Of a stretch of DNA of 64,000 nt, positions 9,209-17,731 are shown in pieces. The notes beneath the pieces were generated by a model, which was given only the letters and a program-made list of their open reading frames with translations, did not search any database and was not told the DNA's origin. The translations under genes were made by a program, and so were the position numbers. How positions within the stretch are numbered: the stretch's first letter is position 1; each line of letters starts with the position of its first letter. Source of the DNA: Virgibacillus halotolerans. GTDB taxonomy: Bacteria > Bacillota > Bacilli > Bacillales > Amphibacillaceae. Where the stretch lies: NCBI RefSeq assembly GCF_016908515.1, contig NZ_JAFBEA010000005.1, positions 186,001 through 250,000 of the forward strand. The letters run 5' to 3'.

Positions 9209-9258
9209 CACGTTATTTTAAATAAAATCTAAGTTTTTTGCTTGACAGCATTATTGAC

Positions 9259-9304
9259 AATAAGCCATTCTATATCTCTTTTATATAAAATGGCTTATTT
9301 ATTT
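9259..9304. terminator. Bidirectional terminator between convergent genes
   Basis: AATAAGCCATT and AATGGCTTATT form an 11-bp stem (9259-9269 / 9289-9299), extended by TATAT/ATATA in the loop, with T-rich sequence on both sides. It overlaps the stop codon of the minus-strand DUF1801 gene. Confidence 0.78.
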
Positions 9305-9720
9305 GGATACATTTCTTGAAGAAAGCGCATGGATTCGTTTATTAAAGCTTTTAATATTTCAATATCAATATCAGCTATTTTGTTGATGTACACACACGCT
9401 TTTCCCGATGTATGTTTCCCGAAATCCTTTAATAATTCCTCCCTTGTGGGTTCACCTGTTGCAAAGTACAAACTGATTTTGGCCTTCCTTGGTGAAAATC
9501 CAACGAGCGGTGCATCTCCTTCATGACCAGATGCGTATTTATAATGGTAGGCACCAAATCCGATAATACTTGTCCCCCACATTTTCGCTTGATAACCTGT
9601 TGTTTCAGTAAAAATGTCCAATAATTGATATGCATCTTCTCTTTTTTTAACATTTTCTACTGCTTCAATAAACGTTATAACACTATTGTCATTTTCTTTT
9701 GTTTTCAGTTCGTATGTCAT
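9295..9720 (-). CDS. DUF1801 domain protein
   Basis: A 141-residue protein with the DUF1801 (YdhG-like) layout: an N-terminal ENDNSVITFIEAVENVKKRE helix, the WGTSIIGFGAYHYKY stretch, a GFSPRKAKISLYF strand and KHTSGKACVYINKIADID. The family is widespread but without an established activity. The start at 9720 is chosen because GGAGG lies 8 bases before it; the frame remains open upstream into a palindromic repeat that should not be coding. It lies downstream of an acetyltransferase gene on the same strand. Confidence 0.82.
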   Translation of the reverse strand: MTYELKTKENDNSVITFIEAVENVKKREDAYQLLDIFTETTGYQAKMWGTSIIGFGAYHYKYASGHEGDAPLVGFSPRKAKISLYFATGEPTREELLKDFGKHTSGKACVYINKIADIDIEILKALINESMRFLQEMYPNK

Positions 9721-9747
9721 TGGTAAATCCTCCATCTCTTTGCTTAT

Positions 9748-9799
9748 GGGGACAGTCCCCCATTGCTTTACCACTTTAGTGTAGTGGGGGACTGTCCCC
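9748..9799. repeat. Paired GGGGACAGTCCCC palindromes forming a large inverted repeat
   Basis: GGGGACAGTCCCCCA (9748-9762) and TGGGGGACTGTCCCC (9785-9799) are perfect 15-bp inverted repeats separated by 22 bases, and each arm is itself a palindrome. The element begins directly at the stop codon of the upstream minus-strand acetyltransferase. A third copy lies at 15272-15284. No T run follows, so this looks like a dispersed repeat rather than a terminator. Confidence 0.65.
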
Positions 9800-10288
9800 T
9801 CACCCCACCTTCAAAGCCATTCTCACAGTCTTCAACATATGTCCTTCAAAGTCATCATCAAGTTCTTCTGTCACTTCAAAACCTTTTGCTTCATAAAAGG
9901 TTGTGCCAATTACATTGTTCTTTTCCACACTCAAAGTGACTTCCTTGACGCCTGTTAACTGTTCGATACCAGCATTCAATAATGCACTTCCAACACCATT
10001 TCCCTGATATTCGGGATATAAATAAAGGGCTGCTAATTCTAGCCTTCCCTCATCGGAAACAGGAGAATAGTTAGCAAACCCTATCACTTTTCCTCCCACT
10101 TCCGAAACAAAGATATGCGTGTTTTTCAACCGGCTTTTCAACATCTTATGACTGTAAGCTGCCTTTAAAAAATTATCTTGTATTTGTAGTGGAATTATGT
10201 CTTTATATGTTGCATGCCAGGTTCTCCAAGCAACATCCTGTACTTGGTTGATATCTTTTTTCTTCATTTTACGTATAATAAAGTCCAT
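9800..10288 (-). CDS. GNAT family N-acetyltransferase
   Basis: A 162-residue GNAT protein. The acetyl-CoA loop is seen in LAALYLYPEYQGNGVGSALL (Q-G-N-G-V-G, about residues 88-107), followed by LSVEKNNVIGTTFYEAKGF, the usual N-x-x-x-x-x-F-Y-x-x-x-G-F end motif. The N terminus (IRKMKKKDINQVQDVAWRTW) is typical of small-molecule acetyltransferases. Acceptor unknown. AAAGGTG precedes the start. The gene ends exactly at a palindromic repeat that separates it from the DUF1801 gene. Confidence 0.86.
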   Translation of the reverse strand: MDFIIRKMKKKDINQVQDVAWRTWHATYKDIIPLQIQDNFLKAAYSHKMLKSRLKNTHIFVSEVGGKVIGFANYSPVSDEGRLELAALYLYPEYQGNGVGSALLNAGIEQLTGVKEVTLSVEKNNVIGTTFYEAKGFEVTEELDDDFEGHMLKTVRMALKVG

Positions 10289-10321
10289 GTCATCACCTTT
10301 TACATTTATTTAGATATCAAG

Positions 10322-10984
10322 TTAATGCCATTTAATCGCAATGACACCGGAGACGCCTTGAAGCAGTTTAGTTACTTCATTTTTATCGATATTTTTATTC
10401 CGATCCAATTTTAATGCGATAACATATCGTTGCGCTTTCTTTGATTGTTTCACTTTCACTTCATATTGTGTGACGGTTATTTTTTTCTTTGATAATTGGT
10501 CAATCAATATTTGTACATTCTCCTCAGATACTGATTCGATAGTTAGATTATACATTTCTGGTATCGCAAACTTAAATACTCTTTTTAAAAACTCTAAACC
10601 GATTAAAACCAACAATGTCCCAAAGATAGCAACCTCATACATGCCACTTCCTACCGCGAGGCCAATGCCTGCTGTTGCCCAGATTCCTGCAGCTGTAGTT
10701 AGGCCATGAATGGATTGACGCTGTACCAAAATCATTCCTGCACCAAGGAAACCCACACCACTTACGACTTGTGCGGCAATACGACTTGGATCCAATACAA
10801 TATCGTTTTCAGAGAGCACATCACTAAACGCATATTTGGAAATAATCATGATGATGGCACTGCCTACAGCAACTAGGAAGTGGGTTCTGAGTCCTGCCTC
10901 TTTAAATCGTTTCTCTCTTTCCAGTCCAATAGCTGATCCCAAGACTCCCGCTAATACAATACGAATTAAAAGCTCATAATCCAT
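10322..10984 (-). CDS. MgtC/SapB family membrane protein
   Basis: A 220-residue protein. The first 140 residues hold four to five transmembrane helices with the MgtC signature: IGLEREKRFKEAGLRTHFLVAVGSA (shown here in part, about 20-44), the RIAAQVVSGVGFLGAGMI block and GLTTAAGIWATAGIGLAVG. A soluble ACT-like tail (about 150-220) follows. MgtC proteins are linked to Mg limitation and to control of the F-type ATPase or virulence in other bacteria; the role here is unproven. No M-box or other leader is visible upstream. Confidence 0.9.
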   Translation of the reverse strand: MDYELLIRIVLAGVLGSAIGLEREKRFKEAGLRTHFLVAVGSAIIMIISKYAFSDVLSENDIVLDPSRIAAQVVSGVGFLGAGMILVQRQSIHGLTTAAGIWATAGIGLAVGSGMYEVAIFGTLLVLIGLEFLKRVFKFAIPEMYNLTIESVSEENVQILIDQLSKKKITVTQYEVKVKQSKKAQRYVIALKLDRNKNIDKNEVTKLLQGVSGVIAIKWH

Positions 10985-11172
10985 TTTGAAACACCTTCCC
11001 GCTTATACCGAGCTTATTCTACAACACATATTTTTATTTCTTATAGGAGCATTTTTTATTTATTTTATATCTCTAATTGTGAAAAATCCAATAATTGGAT
11101 TGGAATATTCACAGAGGGATCACACACCGTAACAAATAGTAAACATTAATAAAACTTGCAGTGCTTTGGTCA

Positions 11173-12078
11173 TTATTCACTTACCCTATTCCGTTGCAAT
11201 GAGGGCGGACATGCCAAATTATATTCCTTGGTCTTTTTATTAATCTCCTTGATTACCTTACGTTTCTCTTTTGTGTCTAACGTACTGAGATTTTCTTTCA
11301 ATCCATCGATTTCATTTCCCAGCTCAATCCATCTTGGCAGTATATGATTATCTTTCATCGTTTTATAAAGTTGCTTTTCAGCGGGATTCATATAATCCTG
11401 TCCAAGGTCAAGCGGCTTCCCTTTACCCGGAAGATCATCAAAATGCCCCTCTCTTTCAGCTTTCTTAATAATTTCAGACATATGGTCCTTATACTGCAAC
11501 CTTTCTTCGATCTCAAATACAGCTTCTCTTATTGGCTGTTTCCACTCCGTTTGTAATAAGGAATATACAAGTGCATCGTGCGACTGATTATTTTGATACA
11601 AATAGCCTCTCAGTTTCCCTTCAAGCGTGAAACCTGCCTTTTTCAATAATTGATTTGACGCCGTGTTCGCAGGATAGGTTATGGCGCCCATACGAAATAG
11701 ATCCAACGTTTCAAATGCGTATGTTAAAACTGCTTTCACTGCTTCTGTTGTATATCCTTGTCGCCATTTTGCTGGATGTAGATCAAATCCGATTTCTGCC
11801 CTTTTGTCTCGTAATTTAAGATTATTTAAGCCAACTGTACCAATGAATTCCTTTGTTTCTTTTAAAACAATCCCCCAACGTAAACCTTGATTCTTCTCAA
11901 ATAATGTTTGGAATGAATCAATGATTTCTGCTGCTTCCTCTCTGTTTTTCAGGCTTTCAATTCCATAATATTTCGTCACCCCTACCTGTGACATAATATC
12001 AAAGTAGCTCTGGTCATATTGATGATCTATCTGAACAAGCTGAAGACGTTTGGTTTCAAGTATTGGAAATTGTTTCAT
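11173..12078 (-). CDS. GNAT acetyltransferase fused to a DUF1992 (DnaJ C28-like) domain
   Basis: A 301-residue two-domain protein. Residues 1-180 are a RimJ/RimL-type GNAT (ILETKRLQLVQI start, GFDLHPAKWRQGYTTEAVKA as acetyl-CoA loop, NTASNQLLKKAGFTLEGKLRG). Residues about 195-300 are DUF1992, recognisable by IIKKAEREGHFDDLPGKGKP and the following EKQLYKTMKDNHILPRWIELG. DUF1992 normally occurs as a short stand-alone protein. The reading frame is continuous with no sign of an error at the joint. The shared function is unknown; a co-translational or chaperone-linked acetylation role is speculation. Confidence 0.87.
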   Translation of the reverse strand: MKQFPILETKRLQLVQIDHQYDQSYFDIMSQVGVTKYYGIESLKNREEAAEIIDSFQTLFEKNQGLRWGIVLKETKEFIGTVGLNNLKLRDKRAEIGFDLHPAKWRQGYTTEAVKAVLTYAFETLDLFRMGAITYPANTASNQLLKKAGFTLEGKLRGYLYQNNQSHDALVYSLLQTEWKQPIREAVFEIEERLQYKDHMSEIIKKAEREGHFDDLPGKGKPLDLGQDYMNPAEKQLYKTMKDNHILPRWIELGNEIDGLKENLSTLDTKEKRKVIKEINKKTKEYNLACPPSLQRNRVSE

Positions 12079-12311
12079 GAAATCGCATCCTTCTGTATTT
12101 AATGGAATATAAAACCGTACTACAGATTAACACCTGACATATCTATCCATTCCTTAACGTTTCTTCTTCTACTTTGTTGTATAAAAATCCTGCCGAATAT
12201 CGGACAACTTTTTGGCCATTTTGTGAACTTCGAGCACTTTAGTTGTGAACTCCGGCGCCCTTTCCGAGAACTTCCTGCACAGAATGATAAACTTCTAAAC
12301 TAGCTTCCTCC

Positions 12312-12863
12312 TCAATCCCAATAATCCGGATCTGACATCCGGAGCTCTTCCACTGCATCATCCAGATCATCAGGTGTAATCACATAAATGGGATAGTCTT
12401 TGGCGGCCTGGGCTGCTTCATGAAAAAATCGGTTGCTTCCTGGATGTTCATCGTCCATTAGCAGTAGACTTGCCTCACTTTTATCCACCAGCCACATATT
12501 TTTCGCCTTAAACTGGAACGCCCCTTTATAGTCCCCCTGATAAATGGGCTTATAAAAGTCAGCAATCATCGTTAGTTCCTGATACTTTTCCTGCAACGGT
12601 TCAGGCCAGCGGCTTTGCTGGTTTTCAAATGGTGGCATAATAGCGATCTGGATATCATAGTTTTCCTTCAAATCCATTACCACTTCTACTGTCCATAACT
12701 CCACACCCATTTGACCGGACACTAAAATCCATTCTAATCCTTCTTCAATAAAGCCAATTAACCGCTTTTCAATCGCAGCTTTTATAAACGCTATACGTGG
12801 ATCATCTTCTTTAAAAATACCTAATTCCATTGGTTTATAGCCTGTTACAGTTAAAATTTTCAT
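12312..12863 (-). CDS. ypsA: YpsA family SLOG-domain protein
   Basis: A 183-residue DUF1273 protein close to B. subtilis YpsA: the start KILTVTGYKPMELGIF, then GFIEEGLEWILVSGQMGVELW and the later NRFFHEAAQAAKDYPIYVITPDDL. The fold is a Rossmann-like SLOG nucleotide-ligand binding domain with conserved glycines in SGQMG. In B. subtilis YpsA affects cell division and oxidative stress tolerance; the exact ligand is not settled. Length matches the family. It stands alone upstream of a spore coat gene in the opposite direction of nothing else; both are on the minus strand. Confidence 0.9.
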   Translation of the reverse strand: MKILTVTGYKPMELGIFKEDDPRIAFIKAAIEKRLIGFIEEGLEWILVSGQMGVELWTVEVVMDLKENYDIQIAIMPPFENQQSRWPEPLQEKYQELTMIADFYKPIYQGDYKGAFQFKAKNMWLVDKSEASLLLMDDEHPGSNRFFHEAAQAAKDYPIYVITPDDLDDAVEELRMSDPDYWD

Positions 12864-12891
12864 ATGTATCCGTCACTCCTATCACTTATGC

Positions 12892-12926
12892 AAAAAGATG
12901 AAGGCTGGCAAATATATGCCAGCCTT
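12892..12926 (-). terminator. Terminator of the cotD-like gene
   Basis: AAGGCTGGCA and TGCCAGCCTT form a perfect 10-bp stem followed on the minus strand by CATCTTTTTG, directly after the coat gene and before ypsA. Confidence 0.82.
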
Positions 12927-12933
12927 CTTCATG

Positions 12934-13308
12934 TTACCACCATCTATTCGGTTTGTTCCAATGTTTTGGACCTTGGTTATTGTTGCAATTACAGTTGTTG
13001 TTATGATTGTGGTGATGATGGTTTCCATGTCCCATGCCAGGGTCCATTTGGCCACCCACTTGATTACCTGGTCCATTAGGTGAGCCTCCGTATACATCTA
13101 CACTGTCACAAGTATTCTTAACAGAAGTTGAGTGCGGGAAGACGTGCTTATTCTTCACTAAGTGATGATTCATGACTGTAGTGTGGGACGGATGAATATG
13201 CTCCACAACACTTTCTGTGCATTTGTGCACACAATCGTACTTTGTCGGATGTATCACCGGTGACTGTTGGCAACCACATCCGCAATTTGATCCATGATGA
13301 TGTCTCAT
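12934..13308 (-). CDS. cotD: CotD-like spore coat protein
   Basis: A 124-residue protein rich in His, Asn and Cys. The core HPTKYDCVHKCTESVVEHIH then PSHTTVMNHHLVKNKHVFPH is the CotD family motif, an inner spore coat component in B. subtilis. The N terminus has CGCGCQQ and the tail is an HGNHHHHNHNNNCNCNN stretch that could bind metal or crosslink. Bracketed by a SigK-type promoter and a terminator, it is a monocistronic late sporulation gene. The His/Asn tail is longer than in B. subtilis CotD. Confidence 0.87.
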   Translation of the reverse strand: MRHHHGSNCGCGCQQSPVIHPTKYDCVHKCTESVVEHIHPSHTTVMNHHLVKNKHVFPHSTSVKNTCDSVDVYGGSPNGPGNQVGGQMDPGMGHGNHHHHNHNNNCNCNNNQGPKHWNKPNRWW

Positions 13309-13340
13309 TTGAAATCCCCTTTCTTGTATAGGTTCACTAC

Positions 13341-13369
13341 TAACCTATGATAAAGAGGTAAGGAATGTA
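13341..13369 (-). promoter_or_regulatory. Probable SigK promoter of the cotD-like gene
   Basis: On the minus strand ACA (near 13366-13368) is followed after 16 bases by CATAGGTTA (13341-13349), matching the SigK -35 AC and -10 CATANNNTA elements. The position, 33 bases before the coat protein start codon, suits mother-cell expression. Confidence 0.55.
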
Positions 13370-13414
13370 TAAGCTAAGTACCTATTTTAATTATATTTAT
13401 CTATTTCCTTCAGG

Positions 13415-14188
13415 TTAATAATGGGCCAACAACCCTTTATTCATTGCAATTCGTTCACAAAAGAAAAATATGATGAGCCCCAGTGCAAAGTAAAAGATGG
13501 CATTGAATCCTAAAATCAAGAAACTTTCCCAGCCAATATGGCTGATTGTCACCCCATCAATCATTACGTTTCTTACAAGATCCACCCCTTTAACAAAAGG
13601 GAGATAAGCAAACATTGGAGCAACTGATAGCGGTATAAACGTTAATCCTGCCAATATAAATTGTAATATCTGCAGAAAAGCCTGCACCTGCTTAAGCACA
13701 ATAGATATTCCAGCAATCATAAAACCAACACCAAACATGCTAATCAAAGTCAGCATAAGGATTGGCAATATAGTAAGCACATCAATGTTCAACCATTGCC
13801 CAGTTGTAAGCATCGAAACATATAACAAAGCAACAATAACAATAAAGTTAAGTACTGTGGATGAAATAAGACGCGTTACCATAATCCGCCAAACCCCCAT
13901 TGGGGACATACATAACTGTTCCAACGTACCCCGCATTGCTTCATTGGTTATCTCCCAGCCAATATTGTTCATCACCATCATTGCTAAAAACCAAAAAATA
14001 TAATTCACAATCGCGTATTGTATATTAATATCCTGTGTACTGGGATCCCCAATTAACTGAATGCCAGCAAACATCCCAAGAAAAATAGCATAAAAGGTGA
14101 CAATCATTGCAAGTGTATTTGGCAAATAACGTTTTAATTCGATATACTCTTTTTTTGTGTTTGCTTTAAGAAGATTCAGCCAGTGCAT
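13415..14188 (-). CDS. ABC-2 type transporter permease
   Basis: A 257-residue membrane protein with six predicted helices (for example LAMIVTFYAIFLGMFAGIQL, YIFWFLAMMVMNNIG, LNFIVIVALLYVSML and the C-terminal FLILGFNAIFYFALGLIIFF). The cytoplasmic coupling segment EITNEAMRGTLEQLCMSPMG between helices 2 and 3 is the usual ABC-2 motif (E-x-x-x-G-T-L-E-x-L). It works with the ATPase encoded just upstream; the two genes overlap by 13 bases. Substrate unknown; likely drug, lipid or polysaccharide export. Confidence 0.87.
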   Translation of the reverse strand: MHWLNLLKANTKKEYIELKRYLPNTLAMIVTFYAIFLGMFAGIQLIGDPSTQDINIQYAIVNYIFWFLAMMVMNNIGWEITNEAMRGTLEQLCMSPMGVWRIMVTRLISSTVLNFIVIVALLYVSMLTTGQWLNIDVLTILPILMLTLISMFGVGFMIAGISIVLKQVQAFLQILQFILAGLTFIPLSVAPMFAYLPFVKGVDLVRNVMIDGVTISHIGWESFLILGFNAIFYFALGLIIFFFCERIAMNKGLLAHY

Positions 14189-15150
14189 CCCTCTGCCCCC
14201 TCCTTTACGATTTTCATAAAAATTTGCTCAAAGTTAATCGTGCTGCGATCTATAGATTCAATAAATGTATTTTCCATTTTTAGCACATCAAATAAATCAT
14301 ATATTTCTTCACTTTTCACTAAATCAATTTCTAATGTGGATTGTATGGTGTCTGTTGTGTATTCAAGTTGAGGGAATTTCTGAAGTAAGCATTGATGCTG
14401 TTGATCACTTAATAATCCGCCAAGTGTTATTGTATATGCACGAACTTGAAATAAGCGCAATAAATTTTCTACTTTATCATTCGTAACGATTTTTCCTTTG
14501 TCGATAATGACGGTTCGATTGCATAAATCCTGTACCACATCCATATCGTGGGAACTGATAATAATTGTCCGATTGTCATCTTTCACAATACTTCGTAACA
14601 GGTCACGTACTTCATAGCCTGTCTCAACATCTAAACCAAGTGTCGGTTCATCCAATAAAATTACTTCACTGTCCGCTAGCATAGCTACCGCAATTGCTAA
14701 CTTTTGTTGCATGCCCCGGGATAGTCGATTTACAAGTTCATGTTGTTTTTCCTTTAGGCTAAACTTTTTCAGCAAATCTTCTATCTGCACCCTAACTTCT
14801 TTTCGCGACAAGCCCCGATTACCTGCGAAATAATCAAGATTTTCCTTTACGGTTAGCCGCCAATAAAGATTGCGGTTCCCTTCAAGAACTGCGCTAATGT
14901 GGCGCAACGCATCTAACCGTTTCCTCCGACTATTGATACCGTTGATCACGATCGATCCGGAATCCGGTATCAGCAGACCACAAATCATTTTTATTGTCGT
15001 TGTCTTGCCCGCCCCATTCGGTCCAAGTAAACCAAGAATTTCTCCCCGATTTACAGTAAAAGAAACGTCGTCTACTGCATGCACAAATTCCTTTGACCTT
15101 CTTTTTTTGTATGACTTTTTAAGGCCTTCTACTTCAATAATCGTGTCCAT
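14176..15150 (-). CDS. ABC transporter ATP-binding protein (DrrA/CcmA type)
   Basis: A 324-residue nucleotide-binding subunit: Walker A GPNGAGKTT (about 43-51), signature LSRGMQQKL (about 143-151), Walker B VILLDEPT (about 162-169) and the H-loop SSHDMD. About 80 further residues form the C-terminal extension seen in DrrA-like exporters. It energises the ABC-2 permease encoded 13 bases into its 3' end, so the pair makes one exporter. GAAGGGAAGAAGG precedes the ATG. Confidence 0.93.
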   Translation of the reverse strand: MDTIIEVEGLKKSYKKRRSKEFVHAVDDVSFTVNRGEILGLLGPNGAGKTTTIKMICGLLIPDSGSIVINGINSRRKRLDALRHISAVLEGNRNLYWRLTVKENLDYFAGNRGLSRKEVRVQIEDLLKKFSLKEKQHELVNRLSRGMQQKLAIAVAMLADSEVILLDEPTLGLDVETGYEVRDLLRSIVKDDNRTIIISSHDMDVVQDLCNRTVIIDKGKIVTNDKVENLLRLFQVRAYTITLGGLLSDQQHQCLLQKFPQLEYTTDTIQSTLEIDLVKSEEIYDLFDVLKMENTFIESIDRSTINFEQIFMKIVKEGAEGCTG

Positions 15151-15257
15151 ATCCTTCTTCCCTTCCGTTCAAATATTGTGAACTCAAGTTCTATACTAAA
15201 TGCTACATGAAAAATACCACCTCTTCTACAATCTAAAGAACGAATTCATCTCAGCCT

Positions 15258-15869
15258 TCAGATGGAGAATTGGGGACTGTCCCCATATATAGGTCCATCA
15301 TCAACATAGGTATGGTATTCTCCCGATTCTCCCATTGGACACACATCTTTTTCTAATATATCCGCTATAAACGAAGCATCTATAAGACGTCCGCACCAGC
15401 TTTCCGGTAGCTTCAACGGATCCACCTTAATGACTTTTGCTTTAAAACCAAGCGAAACAAATTCACGTAACAGGTCAACCACATTTTCTTGAGGACGCCA
15501 AAGCGGGTATAAAGGCTCTAATCCTGCCAAAGTAGCAACTTGTTCTCCCCAGTCACGATGCCCTTGTAAATAAATATCACCGAATGCAATGCCATCTACA
15601 CTAAACTTTTCTTTGATCTCTTTTAAAGCATTCACGAAGTCGCTCTGGTATGTACTAAAATCCGTCTCAATAAAATGCACTGGAATATTTAGGCGTTGAG
15701 CCTGTACTTCAATCCGATCTAATTCCTCGTTATGTGCAACAGTCTCCATGCTTTCTTGCCATACCGTTGTAAGCAAACAAACAACTTTTATACCCTTCTG
15801 CTGCAAATAATACAGTGCTAAACAACTATCCTTTCCACCGCTAAACGATAACGTTACCCTTCTAGTCAT
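15258..15869 (-). CDS. PP-loop ATPase of the diphthine--ammonia ligase (DUF71) family
   Basis: A 203-residue adenine nucleotide alpha-hydrolase-like protein. The PP-loop SGGKDSCLA is at residues 10-18, followed by the DUF71 markers FGDIYLQGHRDWGEQ, PLWRP and SWCGRLIDASF. Eukaryotic relatives amidate diphthine on EF-2, but bacteria lack diphthamide, so the substrate here is unknown. The last codons (YGDSPQFSI) are supplied by a copy of the GGGGAC-x-GTCCCC repeat, implying that the repeat replaced the original C terminus. GGGGGGAG precedes the ATG. Confidence 0.86.
   Translation of the reverse strand: MTRRVTLSFSGGKDSCLALYYLQQKGIKVVCLLTTVWQESMETVAHNEELDRIEVQAQRLNIPVHFIETDFSTYQSDFVNALKEIKEKFSVDGIAFGDIYLQGHRDWGEQVATLAGLEPLYPLWRPQENVVDLLREFVSLGFKAKVIKVDPLKLPESWCGRLIDASFIADILEKDVCPMGESGEYHTYVDDGPIYGDSPQFSI
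15272..15284. repeat. GGGGACTGTCCCC palindrome inside a gene 3' end
   Basis: A third copy of the palindrome found at 9748-9799. Here it lies within the last codons of the DUF71 gene, again at a gene end. Confidence 0.6.
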
Positions 15870-15888
15870 GTTCTCCCCCCTTTCAAAC

Positions 15889-16236
15889 TCATATCCGCTG
15901 TAAATGGGTATCCTTAAAATCTGTCGGATATTTTAATCCATATCCAAACGTTCGATCCATTCCTATATGGGCAACAGATATTAAACCAATGGCTAAAAAC
16001 ATGTCATTTGAAAATGTTAATCCAATTAGAATAAGCAAAATTGAAAATACGTATGTGTGTACCATGTTGTAAATAATTGCACCCACTTTTCGGTTAAATG
16101 CATACCCAATCATCCATAGATCTGGAATAAACAAAAGCAGAAAAAATAACAACCAGCTAAACCCATTCCCAGCATAAAAATAAATACTTATAACAAGTAC
16201 CATAAAACCTTCTGCATGCAATAACAGTTTATTCAA
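15889..16236 (-). CDS. DUF4260 family membrane protein
   Basis: A 115-residue protein with four helices and the DUF4260 core FIPDLWMIGYAFNRKVGAII then the C-terminal HIGMDRTFGYGLKYPTDFKD. The start is taken as TTG at 16236 because a GGAGGTG lies 6 bases upstream, the resulting start (M)NKLLLHAEG is the usual one for the family, and the frame otherwise overlaps the neighbouring metallo-hydrolase gene. Function unknown; an integral membrane location is clear. Confidence 0.82.
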   Translation of the reverse strand: MNKLLLHAEGFMVLVISIYFYAGNGFSWLLFFLLLFIPDLWMIGYAFNRKVGAIIYNMVHTYVFSILLILIGLTFSNDMFLAIGLISVAHIGMDRTFGYGLKYPTDFKDTHLQRI

Positions 16237-16264
16237 GCTAAACACCTCCACGTTACCATCCATT

Positions 16265-17050
16265 CTAAAACTGTACACTAAAACGATGAAATCTATGAAT
16301 CCCAGTACCATGCCGTACAACATCCTGTTTCCGCAATTCTATAACCGCTTCTTGTACTTCATCTAACAAGCTAGCATCCATTTCCAAATCATTATGCCCA
16401 CCATAGATTTTAGCTACCGCTTTCATTCCAGCTATTTTCTCCAAGGAGTTTACGAGATCGATAGGGTTAGTTGATGGGTAAAATGCATAGATCGGTGTTC
16501 CAGTATACAGTAAATCTCCCGTAAATAAATATCTCTTTTTTGTATCAAAAATACAAATATGCCCTGGGGAATGTCCTGGTGTATGATAGATAATTAAACT
16601 TCTTTCCCCTAATTCAACTATGTCTCCATCTCCCAACAATCCCGTCGGCTCTCCTTGATATGGTTTGTATATATTCGGATTAAATGTATCCGGTACAGGT
16701 ATCGTTATATTACGCGCCATATCCTTTCTGATTTGTTCAAGCGGAAGTCCTTTGATTCCATGCTTCAGCCAGTCCGCATCCGCTTCATGTACATATATCG
16801 TTTCGAATGCATCGTGACTTCCGATATGATCAGCATGAACATGTGTGGTAATAACGATTATCGGTAATTTGGTCAACTGATCTGTTATTCTTTTTATATG
16901 ATCAATCCCAAGTCCTGTATCAATTAATGCAGCGCTTTCTGCTCCGATCAGCAAATAGGAATGTACCTGCTCCCAATGTCCATATTCGCTAATCGCAAAC
17001 GTGATATCATCTATTTTTTCGACAGTAAACCAAGCATCTTTGATTTGCAT
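16265..17050 (-). CDS. Metallo-beta-lactamase fold hydrolase
   Basis: A 261-residue MBL-fold protein. The metal-binding motif THVHADHIG (HxHxDH) is at about residues 67-75, a further ligand in HTPGHSPGH, and the Asp in LFTGDLLY; GGHND closes the site. This is the glyoxalase II/lactonase-like layout binding two metal ions, with hydrolysis of a thioester or lactone expected. The start at 17050 has AAGGAGAACGTT before it. It lies 28 bases upstream of the DUF4260 gene, likely in one transcript. Confidence 0.9.
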   Translation of the reverse strand: MQIKDAWFTVEKIDDITFAISEYGHWEQVHSYLLIGAESAALIDTGLGIDHIKRITDQLTKLPIIVITTHVHADHIGSHDAFETIYVHEADADWLKHGIKGLPLEQIRKDMARNITIPVPDTFNPNIYKPYQGEPTGLLGDGDIVELGERSLIIYHTPGHSPGHICIFDTKKRYLFTGDLLYTGTPIYAFYPSTNPIDLVNSLEKIAGMKAVAKIYGGHNDLEMDASLLDEVQEAVIELRKQDVVRHGTGIHRFHRFSVQF

Positions 17051-17112
17051 AACGTTCTCCTTCCTTATATAGTTTTCATTATATTCCAATATTTAAGTGT
17101 AGTCTATTCAAA

Positions 17113-17147
17113 AAAACATCATAGAATGAGTTCCATGACGTTTTTTT
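17113..17147. terminator. Hairpin with A/T tails between mscL and the hydrolase gene
   Basis: AAAAAACATCAT pairs with ATGACGTTTTTT with one mismatch, giving a stem flanked by an A run and a T run, downstream of mscL on the minus strand. Confidence 0.5.
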
Positions 17148-17171
17148 GATAATTAATATTGGCCTGTTACA

Positions 17172-17564
17172 TTACATGCTTTCATTTTCACGCTCATGCT
17201 GTTCTTTTAATAAATCGCGAATTTCTGTTAGTAATGCTTCTTGTGGTTCCAGTTCCTCTGCTTCTTCCTCATCCTTATTCCGTTTTAATTTCATGACCAA
17301 GCGGATAAATAAGAAGATCGCAGCTGCGATGACAAAGAAGTCAAATATAGATTGGATAAATTCACCATATAATATTTCTGCGCTGCCAAATGTATATTTT
17401 AATCCGGTAAAATCTACCCCACGAAATAGCATTCCTACTAATGGTGTGATAATATTTTCGACAAGTGATGAAACAATTTTCCCAAAAGCTGCGCCAATGA
17501 CAACGGCAACTGCTAGATCCATCACATTTCCTTCAAAAGCAAATTCTTTAAAATCCTTCCACAT
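17172..17564 (-). CDS. mscL: Large-conductance mechanosensitive channel
   Basis: A 130-residue protein with the MscL hallmarks: an amphipathic start MWKDFKEFAFEGNVMDLAVA, the glycine/alanine pore helix VAVVIGAAFGKIVSSLVENI, a second helix SIFDFFVIAAAIFLFIRLVM and the charged cytoplasmic tail rich in Glu (EEEAEELEPQE). Pentamers open under membrane tension and release solutes on osmotic downshock. AGGAG precedes the ATG. A salt-adapted host would use it when diluted. Confidence 0.96.
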   Translation of the reverse strand: MWKDFKEFAFEGNVMDLAVAVVIGAAFGKIVSSLVENIITPLVGMLFRGVDFTGLKYTFGSAEILYGEFIQSIFDFFVIAAAIFLFIRLVMKLKRNKDEEEAEELEPQEALLTEIRDLLKEQHERENESM

Positions 17565-17731
17565 ACAAGCAACTCCTATCTAACTGTTAATAACTTTTCA
17601 TGATCTTAAAATTATAATCATAAACAGACTTAATGGCAAACTTTCGTTTTGACGGCTAAATTTTAGGGTACATACTAATAGATGAGTTGATTGCTCATCC
17701 AATTGTAACAAAACAAAGGAGTTTTAATCAT

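Noticed and set aside
15258..15869. Diphthamide synthesis enzyme as the true function
   Set aside because: Bacteria lack diphthamide; only the family name is kept.
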